Below are positions 1-7,736 of a DNA stretch of 26,082 nt, one piece after another. The DNA comes from WVXT01 sp964403285 (GTDB taxonomy: Bacteria > UBA6262 > WVXT01), in assembly GCA_964403285.1 (NCBI GenBank), contig CAYOFG010000020.1, positions 1 through 26,082 of the forward strand. The letters are read 5' to 3'. Both the position numbers and the translations under genes were made by a program. The notes beneath the pieces are model-generated. The model made no database searches, was not told where the DNA came from, and worked only from the letters and a program-made list of their open reading frames with translations. Every line of letters begins with the position of its first letter. The first letter of the stretch is position 1.

Positions 1-83
1 CTCTGCAGGATTTCCGCCGACTCTTTCATAGTGGAAAGGTCCGAATCAGACCCCAACACTATTCCCACCACCACCTTTTTCAT
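1..83 (-). CDS. purE: PurE, N5-carboxyaminoimidazole ribonucleotide mutase (N-terminal fragment, cut by window edge)
   Basis: Only the first 27 codons are inside the window. They begin with an ATG at 83, preceded by an AAGGAGAG ribosome site. The start reads MKKVVVGIVLGSDSDLSTMK. The GSDSDLxxM segment is the hallmark nucleotide-binding start of PurE, which converts N5-CAIR (or AIR plus CO2) to CAIR in purine synthesis. It lies 270 bases downstream of purD in the same direction, which fits a purD-purE arrangement, although structured repeats fill the gap. The class (bacterial mutase or AIR carboxylase) cannot be told from this fragment. Confidence 0.9.
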   Translation of the reverse strand, partial: MKKVVVGIVLGSDSDLSTMKESAEILQ

Positions 84-135
84 CTTCTCTCCTTATTTAA
101 GAAAAGTTGATTTTGAATGTCCTATCGGATAAAAA

Positions 136-228
136 GTAGTGTAGGGCTTTATGCCCGTAATGATTTGAGCATGACACTATGGCATTAAAAGCAAAATATT
201 CAAATACGCCCACAAAGGGCTACACTAC
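136..228. repeat. Structured palindromic repeat, unit 1 (long-centred)
   Basis: Outer stem GTAGTGTA (136-143) pairs with TACACTAC (221-228). Inside are two hairpins, GGGC-tttat-GCCC (144-156) and GCCC-acaaa-GGGC (208-220), and an inner GTA/TAC pair (157-159 with 205-207) enclosing 45 bases. It has the plan of the unit at 244-296 but with a longer centre. Confidence 0.8.
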
Positions 229-243
229 TACCCGAATAAATTT

Positions 244-296
244 GTAGTGTAGGGGCTTGTCCCCGTAAAAAATACGCCCATAAAGGGCTACACTAC
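244..296. repeat. 53-base cloverleaf repeat, unit 2
   Basis: Reads as outer stem GTAGTGTA/TACACTAC (244-251, 289-296), arm GGGG-cttgt-CCCC (252-264), centre arm GTA-aaaaa-TAC (265-275) and arm GCCC-ataaa-GGGC (276-288). All 53 bases belong to a stem or a loop. The outer stem is identical to that of unit 1. Confidence 0.85.
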
Positions 297-353
297 TACT
301 CCAAAAAGAAATATAGTTCGTGAGGAGCATTAGAAATTTTAGCGACGAGTAAA

Positions 354-1637
354 CTAACTTTTCCTCACTCTCAATCCTTTAGCCCCAATATCCCTCCTAT
401 AATGCATTCCCTCAAACCTAATTTCCTTAACCGCTTCATAGGTCGAATCTATTGCTTCTTTCAAAGTATTCTTCCAACCAGTAACTCCCATAACCCGACC
501 ACCAGAAGTTAAGAAACGGTTACCATCTTTCTTCGTTCCCGCATGGAATACATAAACGTCGTTCCTTTTCCCGACTTTATCCAGCCCCAATATCTCTTTA
601 CCCTTCTCGTACGACCCCGGATATCCTCCCGCGGCAACCACAACACATACACAGGACTTCTTTTCCCACTCAAGTGGAATCTCTCTTAGTTTCCCGTCAA
701 TCGTAGCTTCCAGAAGGTCAACTAAATCTGTCTTTAAAAGAGGTAGAACTGCCTGGTTTTCCGGGTCGCCAAAGCGAACATTGAACTCAAGAACTTTCGG
801 CCCCTCACGGGTAATCATAATCCCGGCATATACGACACCTTTAAATTCTATTCCTTCTGCTTTTAGTCCTTTAAGAAAATTATTAAAAATCCTACCTTCT
901 GCCCAGCTGTAGACATCGTCAGTCACTACCGGTGCAGGAGCATATGCTCCCATTCCTCCTGTATTTGGCCCCTTATCCTCATCAAAGATTGGTTTATGGT
1001 CTTGCGAAGGTATAGTAGGAACGATAATCTCTCCATCACAAAGTCCAATCAGTGATGCTTCTTCTCCTTCCATCTTTTCCTCTATGATAACTCTATTGCC
1101 CGCATCACCGAATATCCTATCTTCCATAATCGAGCGGACAGCGTCCATAGCTTCCTCTTTCGTATCGCAAACAATTGAACCTTTTCCCGCTGCCAGTCCA
1201 TCAGCCTTGACTACACATAAAGAGCGCGAAAGCTTCTGTATATAGTTTAAGGCATCCTTTGAAGTTTCGAAAACTTTAAACTCAGCAGTAGGAATATTGT
1301 ATTTTTTCATGAAATTCTTCGCAAATACTTTACTTCCTTCCATCTCGGCTGCCCTCATATTAGGCCCAAAAATTCTCAAACCCTTAGCCCGGAAAAAATC
1401 GACAATTCCCGCTACCAGAGGAACTTCCGGCCCAACAACAGTCAAGTCCACATTCTCTTTCTTCGCAAATTCTGCCACCTCAGGAAAATTGAGCGGATCA
1501 AGCGCAACACACTCAGCAATTTGTGAAATCCCCCCATTTCCCGGAATACAATAAATCTTAGATACTCTATTACTTTGCGCCAGTTTCCAAACCAAGGTAT
1601 GCTCCCTTCCCCCCGCCCCAATCACCAGAACTTTCAT
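354..1637 (-). CDS. purD: PurD, phosphoribosylamine-glycine ligase (GAR synthetase)
   Basis: ATP-dependent ligase joining glycine to 5-phosphoribosylamine, the second step of purine synthesis, in the cytosol. The 427-residue protein has the usual family length. It shows the N-terminal GAGGREH motif, the ATP-grasp segments VVKADGLAAGKG, GEEASLIGLCDG and NTGGMGAYAPAP, and the metal/ATP-binding LEFNVRFGDPE. The ATG at 1637 is chosen because GGAAGG lies a few bases upstream and MKVLVIGAGGREH is the normal family start; an in-frame extension to 1679 has no such support. It lies between a membrane-anchored unknown and purE, and is separated from purC by a restriction-modification island. Confidence 0.96.
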   Translation of the reverse strand: MKVLVIGAGGREHTLVWKLAQSNRVSKIYCIPGNGGISQIAECVALDPLNFPEVAEFAKKENVDLTVVGPEVPLVAGIVDFFRAKGLRIFGPNMRAAEMEGSKVFAKNFMKKYNIPTAEFKVFETSKDALNYIQKLSRSLCVVKADGLAAGKGSIVCDTKEEAMDAVRSIMEDRIFGDAGNRVIIEEKMEGEEASLIGLCDGEIIVPTIPSQDHKPIFDEDKGPNTGGMGAYAPAPVVTDDVYSWAEGRIFNNFLKGLKAEGIEFKGVVYAGIMITREGPKVLEFNVRFGDPENQAVLPLLKTDLVDLLEATIDGKLREIPLEWEKKSCVCVVVAAGGYPGSYEKGKEILGLDKVGKRNDVYVFHAGTKKDGNRFLTSGGRVMGVTGWKNTLKEAIDSTYEAVKEIRFEGMHYRRDIGAKGLRVRKS

Positions 1638-1718
1638 CCCCCACCTTCCTTTTACAAAATTCCTATTTCTTAGCCTCACTATCTCGAATGAGTTCAGACT
1701 TTGCCGTCTACAACTTTC

Positions 1719-2318
1719 CTAAAGACCTTCAGGGCGCCCTTTTTTCATCAATAGTGAAGTTCTCTTTAGTGCGAAGCCTCTAGGGAGTTCAACCGGAAAA
1801 GCAAACCCACCTTTGGACAAGAGTGGCGGAGGCTGTTTTTTCGAATACTTTTTTACCTTCAGAAGAACCCGTGCTCGTGTTTTAGCTCTACCCTTGTCGG
1901 ATTTCAAGTTTATCACAAAAGACTCGGTTGCTTTAGGCACGAGTATATAAAGGACCAAAAATACGCATTGTTTTCCTCTCCTGTCGGTCGCGTCTAACCT
2001 TACAAAATCAAACATCACAGAGATATCTGCCAACCTAACGGAAGCAAATCCCGGCCCTGTTTTTGGCTCGATTTCAATATCCTCGAACTTTGCGGGACGG
2101 CCTTCCATCGATAGCATCAAGTATACGTCATAAAGAACTTCCTCGCTTCTATTATATACATTCACCGTAGACCTTATATCCCATTCGTGTGCCTTGATAT
2201 CAATTTGCTTGGGAGAAACCACCACCGGGGCCTTCAGTTTCTTATAGATATAAAATATTGACGCCCAAATAGCAGCGCCGATCACGCTTACGAATATTGC
2301 AATTACTAACGCACGCAT
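1719..2318 (-). CDS. Membrane-anchored protein of unknown function
   Basis: A 199-residue protein I do not recognise. One hydrophobic helix spans about residues 2-25 (MRALVIAIFVSVIGAAIW), followed by basic YKKLK. The rest would then be a mostly beta-rich domain with an alternating polar/hydrophobic pattern, possibly outside the membrane; this is inference. The C-terminal 40 residues are rich in K, P and G and look disordered. The ATG at 2318 has AGAGGAAAG six bases upstream, better than an in-frame start at 2339. It lies 81 bases upstream of purD and downstream of the restriction-modification genes in the same direction, so it may be co-transcribed with either. Confidence 0.7.
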   Translation of the reverse strand: MRALVIAIFVSVIGAAIWASIFYIYKKLKAPVVVSPKQIDIKAHEWDIRSTVNVYNRSEEVLYDVYLMLSMEGRPAKFEDIEIEPKTGPGFASVRLADISVMFDFVRLDATDRRGKQCVFLVLYILVPKATESFVINLKSDKGRAKTRARVLLKVKKYSKKQPPPLLSKGGFAFPVELPRGFALKRTSLLMKKGRPEGL

Positions 2319-2420
2319 CGGCTTTCCTCTAAAGTTCAAATAATCTTAGTACATAATGGCAGTTCGTTTCCTATACCTACAGTATTTTTTATTCACTATC
2401 AGACAATATGCTGGTTCTTA

Positions 2421-3005
2421 TTACAATATTTCTTTATAATCCACTTCAATTCCGTCTTCAATCTTCCTATAATAAATAATTTTGACCTCTATACGTTCAG
2501 GTAATGCTGCCTTTACTTCATACGAGTGAGGTTTTATGCACACAGGCATATCCCCGATGTAACCATCAATACCTTTTGATTCTTCAACAGGTTCAGATAA
2601 ACGGTAATCAGCCCCTTTTATCTCGGCACCCTTCTTTAATATCGCCTCCTGAAATCTTAATCCAACAAAGGTTTTCACAATTACCAAATCTCTTACCCAC
2701 TGCTCAACTACAGTTTGGTCAATCTTATCCATTGCATTTTTCAAATTTCTTAACATTTGTAAGATTTTCTCGGTGGCGTTCCTAATTGCATCAGGCTTTT
2801 GCTCCAAATACCACTTCTCCCATTCAGATAGGGACTTCCCAGTGAATTGCTGAATAAGTTCACTCATTTGTCCAACAATTCTTGGTCGTGTTCCTTGTGC
2901 ATATTGATTTGCCAAGTTAATAAGAGGCGCTGCGTACTTAGGGAATTCAGCAGTCTCTATGTCTAAGTACTTTCGGATTTCCTCAATGCTAATTTTCACT
3001 TTCAA
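2421..3005 (-). CDS. Probable type II restriction endonuclease, MjaI family
   Basis: A 194-residue protein that would cut the site protected by the adjacent methyltransferase. The N-terminal half has NLANQYAQGTRPRIVGQMSE (residues 30-49), which I recognise as the signature of MjaI-type restriction enzymes; MjaI itself cuts CTAG. A compact C-terminal segment, GIDGYIGDMPVCIKP (145-159), looks like a PD-(D/E)XK core variant with D147 and K158 and a Cys at the usual acidic position. It starts with TTG at 3005, overlapping the methyltransferase TGA stop (TTGA), with GGAG eight bases upstream, so translation is coupled. The family call is from memory of motifs; the recognition site is inferred. Confidence 0.72.
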   Translation of the reverse strand: MKVKISIEEIRKYLDIETAEFPKYAAPLINLANQYAQGTRPRIVGQMSELIQQFTGKSLSEWEKWYLEQKPDAIRNATEKILQMLRNLKNAMDKIDQTVVEQWVRDLVIVKTFVGLRFQEAILKKGAEIKGADYRLSEPVEESKGIDGYIGDMPVCIKPHSYEVKAALPERIEVKIIYYRKIEDGIEVDYKEIL

Positions 3006-4309
3006 AGGACTTCTCCATGCACTATTTGTTCCTGTAACCTTGAAAATTTAGATTTATATTTATAATCGAAAGCTATATCAACATCAACTAAGCCATTTTT
3101 AACCAAATGGGCATTTAAGAAAGTCTTGTTCCACAAATACAGATAGCAAACTAAGTTGTTCTTCTCATCATATTTTATATTATCAAATTTCATAAACACC
3201 TTTTGTCCATGAGTTTTTTCGCTCAAAAATTGGATAGCCTCTCCATTCTTTTCTGGTTTCTTTTTCACGCCTAATAGCCTAACTTTTAATCCATTATTTA
3301 AAATCAAGAGCTCTGGAGAAATTATTTCTTTTACCGTATAATATGTTTCTCTTTCAGAATGATAATTATCTATCTTGGACCCAAATCTCAATTTTCTAGG
3401 ATCAACCTTCTTATCAAATTTTATCGGATCCTTGAAAACATAGGGTAAGTGTTTAATCCTTTCCTCGAAATCTATTTTCGGCTCTTCCTGTTTTACTATA
3501 TCTATATTTACATCTTGAAACATGGTCTTTTGTTTTATCCCAAGTTTCTCCCTTATAATGGGCAAGAATTTCCCGTTTATCTCATAACCAATAGAATTCC
3601 TGTTTAGTTTCATGGCAACCAAGGAGGTTGTGCCACTTCCAAGAAATGGGTCAAAAATAGTATCCCCAACAAAACTAAACATCTTGATAAGCCGTCTCGG
3701 CAACTCTTCCGGAAACATTGCCAGATGTTTATCCTGCTTCTCCCCTGGAAAGTTCCAATGTCCAGTAAAATATTGATTCCATTCTTCCTGCGTCAATTTT
3801 GATTGATTCTTAATTTCTTTTGTTACTTTAGGGGGGTCTCCATATTTTTTGAAAATCAAAATAAATTCATAGTCAAGTTTAATAATTCCCCCTCTGGGAT
3901 AAGGGAAGGAACCCATTACCGTTGCCCCGCCAGTCGTATGACAGGTAGTGACTTTCTGCCAGATAATCGCTCCCATATAATCAAAACCCGCAGTTTCGCA
4001 AAACTTGATTATTTCTGTTCTTATTGGAATTACTTTATATCTTCCATAATACACTGAGCGAGCAAATTGGTCACCTATGTTAATACATAATCTACAGCCT
4101 TTATGTAAAATTCTATGACATTCATTCCATACTAGATTGAGATTGTTGATATACTCCTCGTAGGTATCATTAAAACCTATCTGCTTTCCATTCCCATAAT
4201 CTTTCAATTGCCAATAAGGTGGAGAAGTAATAATAAGATGAACAGATTCGCTGGGAACTTCTTTCATCCACCTTGAATCACTAATTATTATCTTATGCCA
4301 TGTTCTCAC
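3002..4309 (-). CDS. DNA amino-methyltransferase (N4-cytosine/N6-adenine) with C-terminal SNase-like domain
   Basis: The 435-residue modification enzyme of the island. Catalytic motif IV TSPPYW is at residues 28-33, and AdoMet motif I DPFLGSGTT is at 220-228. Motif IV before motif I is the beta-class order. SPPY/W is usual for N4-cytosine enzymes, fitting a partner of an MjaI-type nuclease. After the methylase core, residues about 321-431 match a staphylococcal-nuclease OB fold: LKVRLLGV, a K/P/E stretch, a YDEKNNLVCYLYL strand and FLNAHLVKNGLVDV. The Arg of the family's GR-LAY strand is Asn here and the VDTPE acid loop is altered, so this tail is probably a binding module, not a nuclease. 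It starts with GTG at 4309, with GAGG seven bases upstream. Confidence 0.88.
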   Translation of the reverse strand: MRTWHKIIISDSRWMKEVPSESVHLIITSPPYWQLKDYGNGKQIGFNDTYEEYINNLNLVWNECHRILHKGCRLCINIGDQFARSVYYGRYKVIPIRTEIIKFCETAGFDYMGAIIWQKVTTCHTTGGATVMGSFPYPRGGIIKLDYEFILIFKKYGDPPKVTKEIKNQSKLTQEEWNQYFTGHWNFPGEKQDKHLAMFPEELPRRLIKMFSFVGDTIFDPFLGSGTTSLVAMKLNRNSIGYEINGKFLPIIREKLGIKQKTMFQDVNIDIVKQEEPKIDFEERIKHLPYVFKDPIKFDKKVDPRKLRFGSKIDNYHSERETYYTVKEIISPELLILNNGLKVRLLGVKKKPEKNGEAIQFLSEKTHGQKVFMKFDNIKYDEKNNLVCYLYLWNKTFLNAHLVKNGLVDVDIAFDYKYKSKFSRLQEQIVHGEVL

Positions 4310-4386
4310 ATTTTTACCTCACGGTTTTAATATATATTAGCCATTTTTAGTTTGACGTTTATATTATTAAGTGGTAAAGCTTTATT

Positions 4387-5064
4387 TCAAAACAATGAAA
4401 TATCTTTCAATCTGATAAGATGGTCACACCATTGACAACCAGCAGAGGGACTAGGAGGTTCAGGAGATTCAATCACATTTAATACTTCTTCTATGAAATT
4501 CAAAAACCTCTCATTGTCTTTCTCTATTTCAATCCAACGAATTTCGGCGTCATAAGAAAGCCATTCAATACTTGGTTGGGTGATTTTTGAAGGATAGAAA
4601 TACAATAAACCAATCTTTGAAATAGGGGACAGACCCAAGGCACCCGGGGCTGGATGCTCCAAAGTATAAGCATATGCATTCAGTTGACGACTATAAAGAG
4701 CGTCATATTCCTCCTTCGGACTACCAGTCTTGAAATCTATGACACCATAAGTTTTATCGTCAAACTCAACAACAATGTCAAATCTTCCGCTAATAAAACA
4801 TGTGGCATCAAGCCCCGGAAGCCGGATAGTTTCTGACTTTATATGCTTTTCACCATACTTCACAATTCCGGGCGGTAATTCGGCGTGCAATTCTTCTGTA
4901 CGTTTGCCATCATAATGGTTTTTTAAGAGACTTGCAATTTTGCTAAAGACCGCGGGCAAGGGAATAGATGGTTGAGAGATATTATGAACCACCTTTAAAT
5001 AATAACACCGTTTACATCCCTCGTATAGAAACGTAAAATCAGACGGACTTAATTTATGATTCAT
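4387..5064 (-). CDS. PD-(D/E)XK nuclease, RecB/Cas4-like, with four cysteines
   Basis: A 225-residue single-domain nuclease. The core reads GRFDIVVEF (D96), VIDFKTG (D110, K112) and QLNAY (Q127, Y131): the D, D-x-K and QxxxY motifs of RecB-type exonucleases. Cysteine pairs near the two ends (C17/C20 in GCKRCYY and C210/C213 in CQWC) suggest an iron-sulphur or zinc clasp holding the termini together, as in Cas4 and AddB. No cas1, cas2 or repeat array is nearby, so a CRISPR role is not supported. It lies 77 bases upstream of the methyltransferase in the same direction, starts with ATG and has GGAAAG upstream. It may be an accessory of the restriction-modification island; that link is inferred. 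Confidence 0.82.
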   Translation of the reverse strand: MNHKLSPSDFTFLYEGCKRCYYLKVVHNISQPSIPLPAVFSKIASLLKNHYDGKRTEELHAELPPGIVKYGEKHIKSETIRLPGLDATCFISGRFDIVVEFDDKTYGVIDFKTGSPKEEYDALYSRQLNAYAYTLEHPAPGALGLSPISKIGLLYFYPSKITQPSIEWLSYDAEIRWIEIEKDNERFLNFIEEVLNVIESPEPPSPSAGCQWCDHLIRLKDISLF

Positions 5065-5148
5065 TTTTACACTTTCCGGTATTTCTTAAGCTGCCATTTC
5101 ATATAACTGCTTATGCCGGAATATTACAGTGACGCTTACAATTTGGAC

Positions 5149-5160
5149 AGTATGCATACT
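5149..5160. promoter_or_regulatory. Perfect 12-bp palindrome upstream of the nuclease/R-M genes
   Basis: AGTATGCATACT is a perfect inverted repeat in the 123-base gap between purC and the nuclease gene. Its position upstream of the restriction-modification island would suit a regulator site, but no controller protein gene is visible and it could be chance. Confidence 0.25.
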
Positions 5161-5187
5161 ACTGCAAATAACTGTATATTCCTCTTT

Positions 5188-6078
5188 TTAACTTTTGACT
5201 AGTTTTTGGTAGGCTTGGTGGTATTTTTCTCTTGTCTTAGCGACGATTTCTTCGGGTAATTCGGGAGCGGGGGGTTTTTTGTCCCAATTGAGGGATTCGA
5301 GATAGTCGCGGACAAATTGTTTGTCGAAGCTCAATTGGGGCTTTCCTGGCTGATAACTCTCCTTGTCCCAGAACCTGGAAGAATCGGGAGTTAGGACTTC
5401 ATCAATAAGAATAATCTTATCATTGAGAATGCCGAACTCAAATTTGGTATCGGCAATAATAATTCCTCTGGAGAGAGCATAATCGGTTGCCTTTTTATAA
5501 GCAGCAAGGCTCTTCTCCTTGAGAAATAGGGAGACCTCCTCCCCTTCGTTATCAATGAGTTGTTTTTCGGTTATATTTATATCGTGGTTTCCTGACTGGG
5601 CTTTGGTAGCTGGCGTGAAGATAGGCTGGGGAAGTTTATCCGATTCCTTTAAACCTTTGGGCAAGTCAACGCCACAAATTCTCCTCTCCTTCTCATAATC
5701 TTTCCAGGAGGAGCCGGCAAGATATCCCCTTATCACGCTTTCTATGTTTATTCGTCTCGCTTTCTTCACCAGCATAGAACGATCTCTTAAAATCTCCTTA
5801 TAAAGAGAAAGTCGGGAAGGAAAGTCTTCAACATCTCCAGTAATCAGGTGGTTGGGAACAATATCTTTTAAATAATTGAACCAGAAAAGAGAAATCTGGG
5901 TGAGAATTCTACCTTTATCGGGGATGGGGGTGGGAAGAACAACATCGAAAGCAGAGATTCTATCTGTGGCTACAATCAAAAGTTCCTCGCCCAGATCGTA
6001 AATATCTCTCACCTTCCCTCTAAAGAAGAGAGGTATCCCCTCTAATTTAGTTTCCCTAATTGCCTGTGAAGTATTCAT
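5188..6078 (-). CDS. purC: PurC, SAICAR synthase
   Basis: Ligates aspartate to CAIR with ATP to make SAICAR in purine synthesis, in the cytosol. The 296-residue protein belongs to the longer (about 300-residue) form of the family. Motifs seen are the ATP-binding GKVRDIYDLG (21-30), DRISAFDVVLP, GYLAGSSWKDY, IADTKFEFG and LIDEVLTPDSSRFW. It starts with ATG at 6078, with AAGGAG upstream, only 8 bases after the guaB3-type gene, so the two are almost certainly co-transcribed. Downstream, the other purine genes (purD, purE) resume only after about 3.5 kb of restriction-modification and unknown genes. Confidence 0.96.
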   Translation of the reverse strand: MNTSQAIRETKLEGIPLFFRGKVRDIYDLGEELLIVATDRISAFDVVLPTPIPDKGRILTQISLFWFNYLKDIVPNHLITGDVEDFPSRLSLYKEILRDRSMLVKKARRINIESVIRGYLAGSSWKDYEKERRICGVDLPKGLKESDKLPQPIFTPATKAQSGNHDINITEKQLIDNEGEEVSLFLKEKSLAAYKKATDYALSRGIIIADTKFEFGILNDKIILIDEVLTPDSSRFWDKESYQPGKPQLSFDKQFVRDYLESLNWDKKPPAPELPEEIVAKTREKYHQAYQKLVKS

Positions 6079-6086
6079 AATGCTCC

Positions 6087-7247
6087 TTATTTCCCCATTC
6101 CGACCCTTTGGGCTTTCTGAAGTATCTTGCCTTCTAACTTTATTTCAGGGGCAATAATTATTTCCGTGAGATGCATCTCCTTGATGTTCTTCGCTCCCAC
6201 ATTACCCATACCCGTTCGGAGTGCTCCCACCAGATTCTGCGTGCCATCATCCAGCTTAGCTGGTCCATATAAGATTTCTTCTAAGGTTCCGGTAGTGCCT
6301 ACATGAATCCTGGTTCCTCGAGGCAGATTTCTGTTAGGAGTGGCCATTCCCCAGTGGTATCCTCTCCCGGGTGCTTCTTTTGCCCGGGCAAATGCTGAGC
6401 CAATCATCACTCCATCTGCTCCGCAGGCAAAGGCTTTACATATATCGCCGCCTGTATCCATACCACCATCTGTGATGATGGAGACGTATTCTCCTGTCTT
6501 CTTATAATAGTAATCGCGCGCCGAAGCGCAATCTACGGTCGCAGTCACCTGGGGCACGCCTATCCCCAGTACTCCTCTGGTCGTACAGGCAGCGCCAGGA
6601 CCGATTCCCACCAGAAGCCCGGCACATCCTGTCTGCATAAGTTCTAAAGCAGCGTCGTAACTCACGCAGTTCCCCACAATGACGGGAATCTTCATCTGGG
6701 AACAGAACTTTTTGAAATCGAGAACCTCGTACTCTGTGGAGACATGCTTGACTGTGGTGACCGTTGACTGGACCACAAAGATATCGCATCCTGCATCTTG
6801 AGCTAATTTGCCGTACCGGGAAGCATTCTGGGGAATGGAAGAAACAACAGTTAAAACCCCGCCGTCTTTGATTTCTCTTATCCTCTTGGTGATAAGCTCT
6901 TCTTTTATAGGTTCTCCATAAATTTCCTGCACTAAGACTGTTGCTTCGTCATTGCTTGCGGTAGCAATTTTTTTCAGAATCTTCTCGGGGTCTTTATATC
7001 GAGTCTGTACTCCCTCTAAGTTCAATACTGCCAGTCCTCCCATCTTACCCATGGCAATGGCAAATCTGGGGTCTACTACGCCGTCCATTGCTGAAGCCAT
7101 AAAAGGTATCTCCAGATCTAAGTCTGCAAGTTTCCAGGTAATGTCTACTTCATTTGGATTTATGGTAATCTGGCCTGGAACTAAAGCCACCTCATCAAAA
7201 CCATAGGCCCTGCGAGCCTCGCGGTCTCGACCTATAAAGAAAGGCAT
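6087..7247 (-). CDS. GuaB3-type IMP dehydrogenase family protein (no CBS domains)
   Basis: A 386-residue TIM-barrel protein of the IMP dehydrogenase/GMP reductase family. It shows the barrel start PFMASAMDGV, the catalytic cysteine loop GIGPGAACTTRGVLG, the phosphate-binding DGGMDTGGDICKA and GADGVMIGSA. A normal GuaB has about 490 residues with two CBS domains inserted after the first quarter; here the sequence runs through that point without them. This matches the GuaB3 subgroup, for which IMP dehydrogenase activity (IMP to XMP with NAD+) has been reported in cyanobacteria; the activity here is inferred. It starts with ATG at 7247 behind a strong AGGAGGTG. It lies between dut and purC, consistent with guanine nucleotide supply. 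Confidence 0.88.
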   Translation of the reverse strand: MPFFIGRDREARRAYGFDEVALVPGQITINPNEVDITWKLADLDLEIPFMASAMDGVVDPRFAIAMGKMGGLAVLNLEGVQTRYKDPEKILKKIATASNDEATVLVQEIYGEPIKEELITKRIREIKDGGVLTVVSSIPQNASRYGKLAQDAGCDIFVVQSTVTTVKHVSTEYEVLDFKKFCSQMKIPVIVGNCVSYDAALELMQTGCAGLLVGIGPGAACTTRGVLGIGVPQVTATVDCASARDYYYKKTGEYVSIITDGGMDTGGDICKAFACGADGVMIGSAFARAKEAPGRGYHWGMATPNRNLPRGTRIHVGTTGTLEEILYGPAKLDDGTQNLVGALRTGMGNVGAKNIKEMHLTEIIIAPEIKLEGKILQKAQRVGMGK

Positions 7248-7304
7248 CTTACACCTCCTGAAAAAAATTTCAGATTACAGATTACAAATTATGAATCAAC
7301 ACTA

Positions 7305-7736
7305 TTATCCTGTGCTGCCAAATCCTCCTTCATTCCTTGTTGTCTCATCCAGGTTTTCGCACTCTTCCCATTCTATAGGTTCTACTTTTTTGAGCACAGC
7401 CTGGGCAATGCGCTCCCCTTGTTTAATCTCTATAGTCTCTTTAGGACTGGTATTGAAGATTATAACTTTCACTTCACCCCGATAGGTGGAATCGACCGTT
7501 CCGGGAGTATTCAAAATAGTAAGTCCCTTATTTATCGCCAGTCCACTACGGGGTCTAATCTGTAATTCATATCCAGAAGGAACCGCTACTTTTATTCCCG
7601 TAGGAATTAATACCCTCTCCTGCGGCTTTAATGAAATTTCCACTCCTGCATTTAACAGGTCAACCCCGGCATCACCTTGGTGTCGGTACTGGGGCAGAGG
7701 AATATCTTTCCTTAATCTCATCACTTTTACTTTCAA
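7305..7736 (-). CDS. dut: dUTP diphosphatase (dUTPase)
   Basis: Hydrolyses dUTP to dUMP and pyrophosphate, keeping uracil out of DNA and supplying the dTMP pathway; homotrimeric in this family. The 143-residue protein shows all five motifs in order: GDAGVDL, RPRSGLA, GTVDSTYRGEV (with the catalytic Asp and the substrate-discriminating Tyr), GERIAQAVL and the C-terminal TRNEGGFGSTG that closes over the site. The start is TTG at 7736, eight bases after GAGAGG; an in-frame ATG at 7721 is a weaker choice. This start lies inside the end of nrdD, giving a 65-base out-of-frame overlap and probable translational coupling. Confidence 0.95.
   Translation of the reverse strand: MKVKVMRLRKDIPLPQYRHQGDAGVDLLNAGVEISLKPQERVLIPTGIKVAVPSGYELQIRPRSGLAINKGLTILNTPGTVDSTYRGEVKVIIFNTSPKETIEIKQGERIAQAVLKKVEPIEWEECENLDETTRNEGGFGSTG

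Larger units (their letters stand above)
84..353. other. purD-purE intergenic region filled by two palindromic repeats
   Basis: This 270-base gap has no supportable gene. It holds two related structured repeats (136-228 and 244-296, listed separately) and otherwise A+T-rich sequence. I see no clear promoter for purE on the minus strand. Confidence 0.7.

Noticed and set aside
4328..4339. Palindrome TAATATATATTA before the methyltransferase
   Set aside because: An alternating A/T run is expected by chance in such A+T-rich sequence.
4387..5064. cas4 of a CRISPR locus
   Set aside because: No repeat array, cas1 or cas2 in the window; the domain is shared by many RecB-type nucleases.
7265..7295. 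Short near-tandem AGATTAC/AAATTAC units between dut and guaB3
   Set aside because: Low-complexity sequence of a kind also seen near 25667; too short to call a functional repeat.
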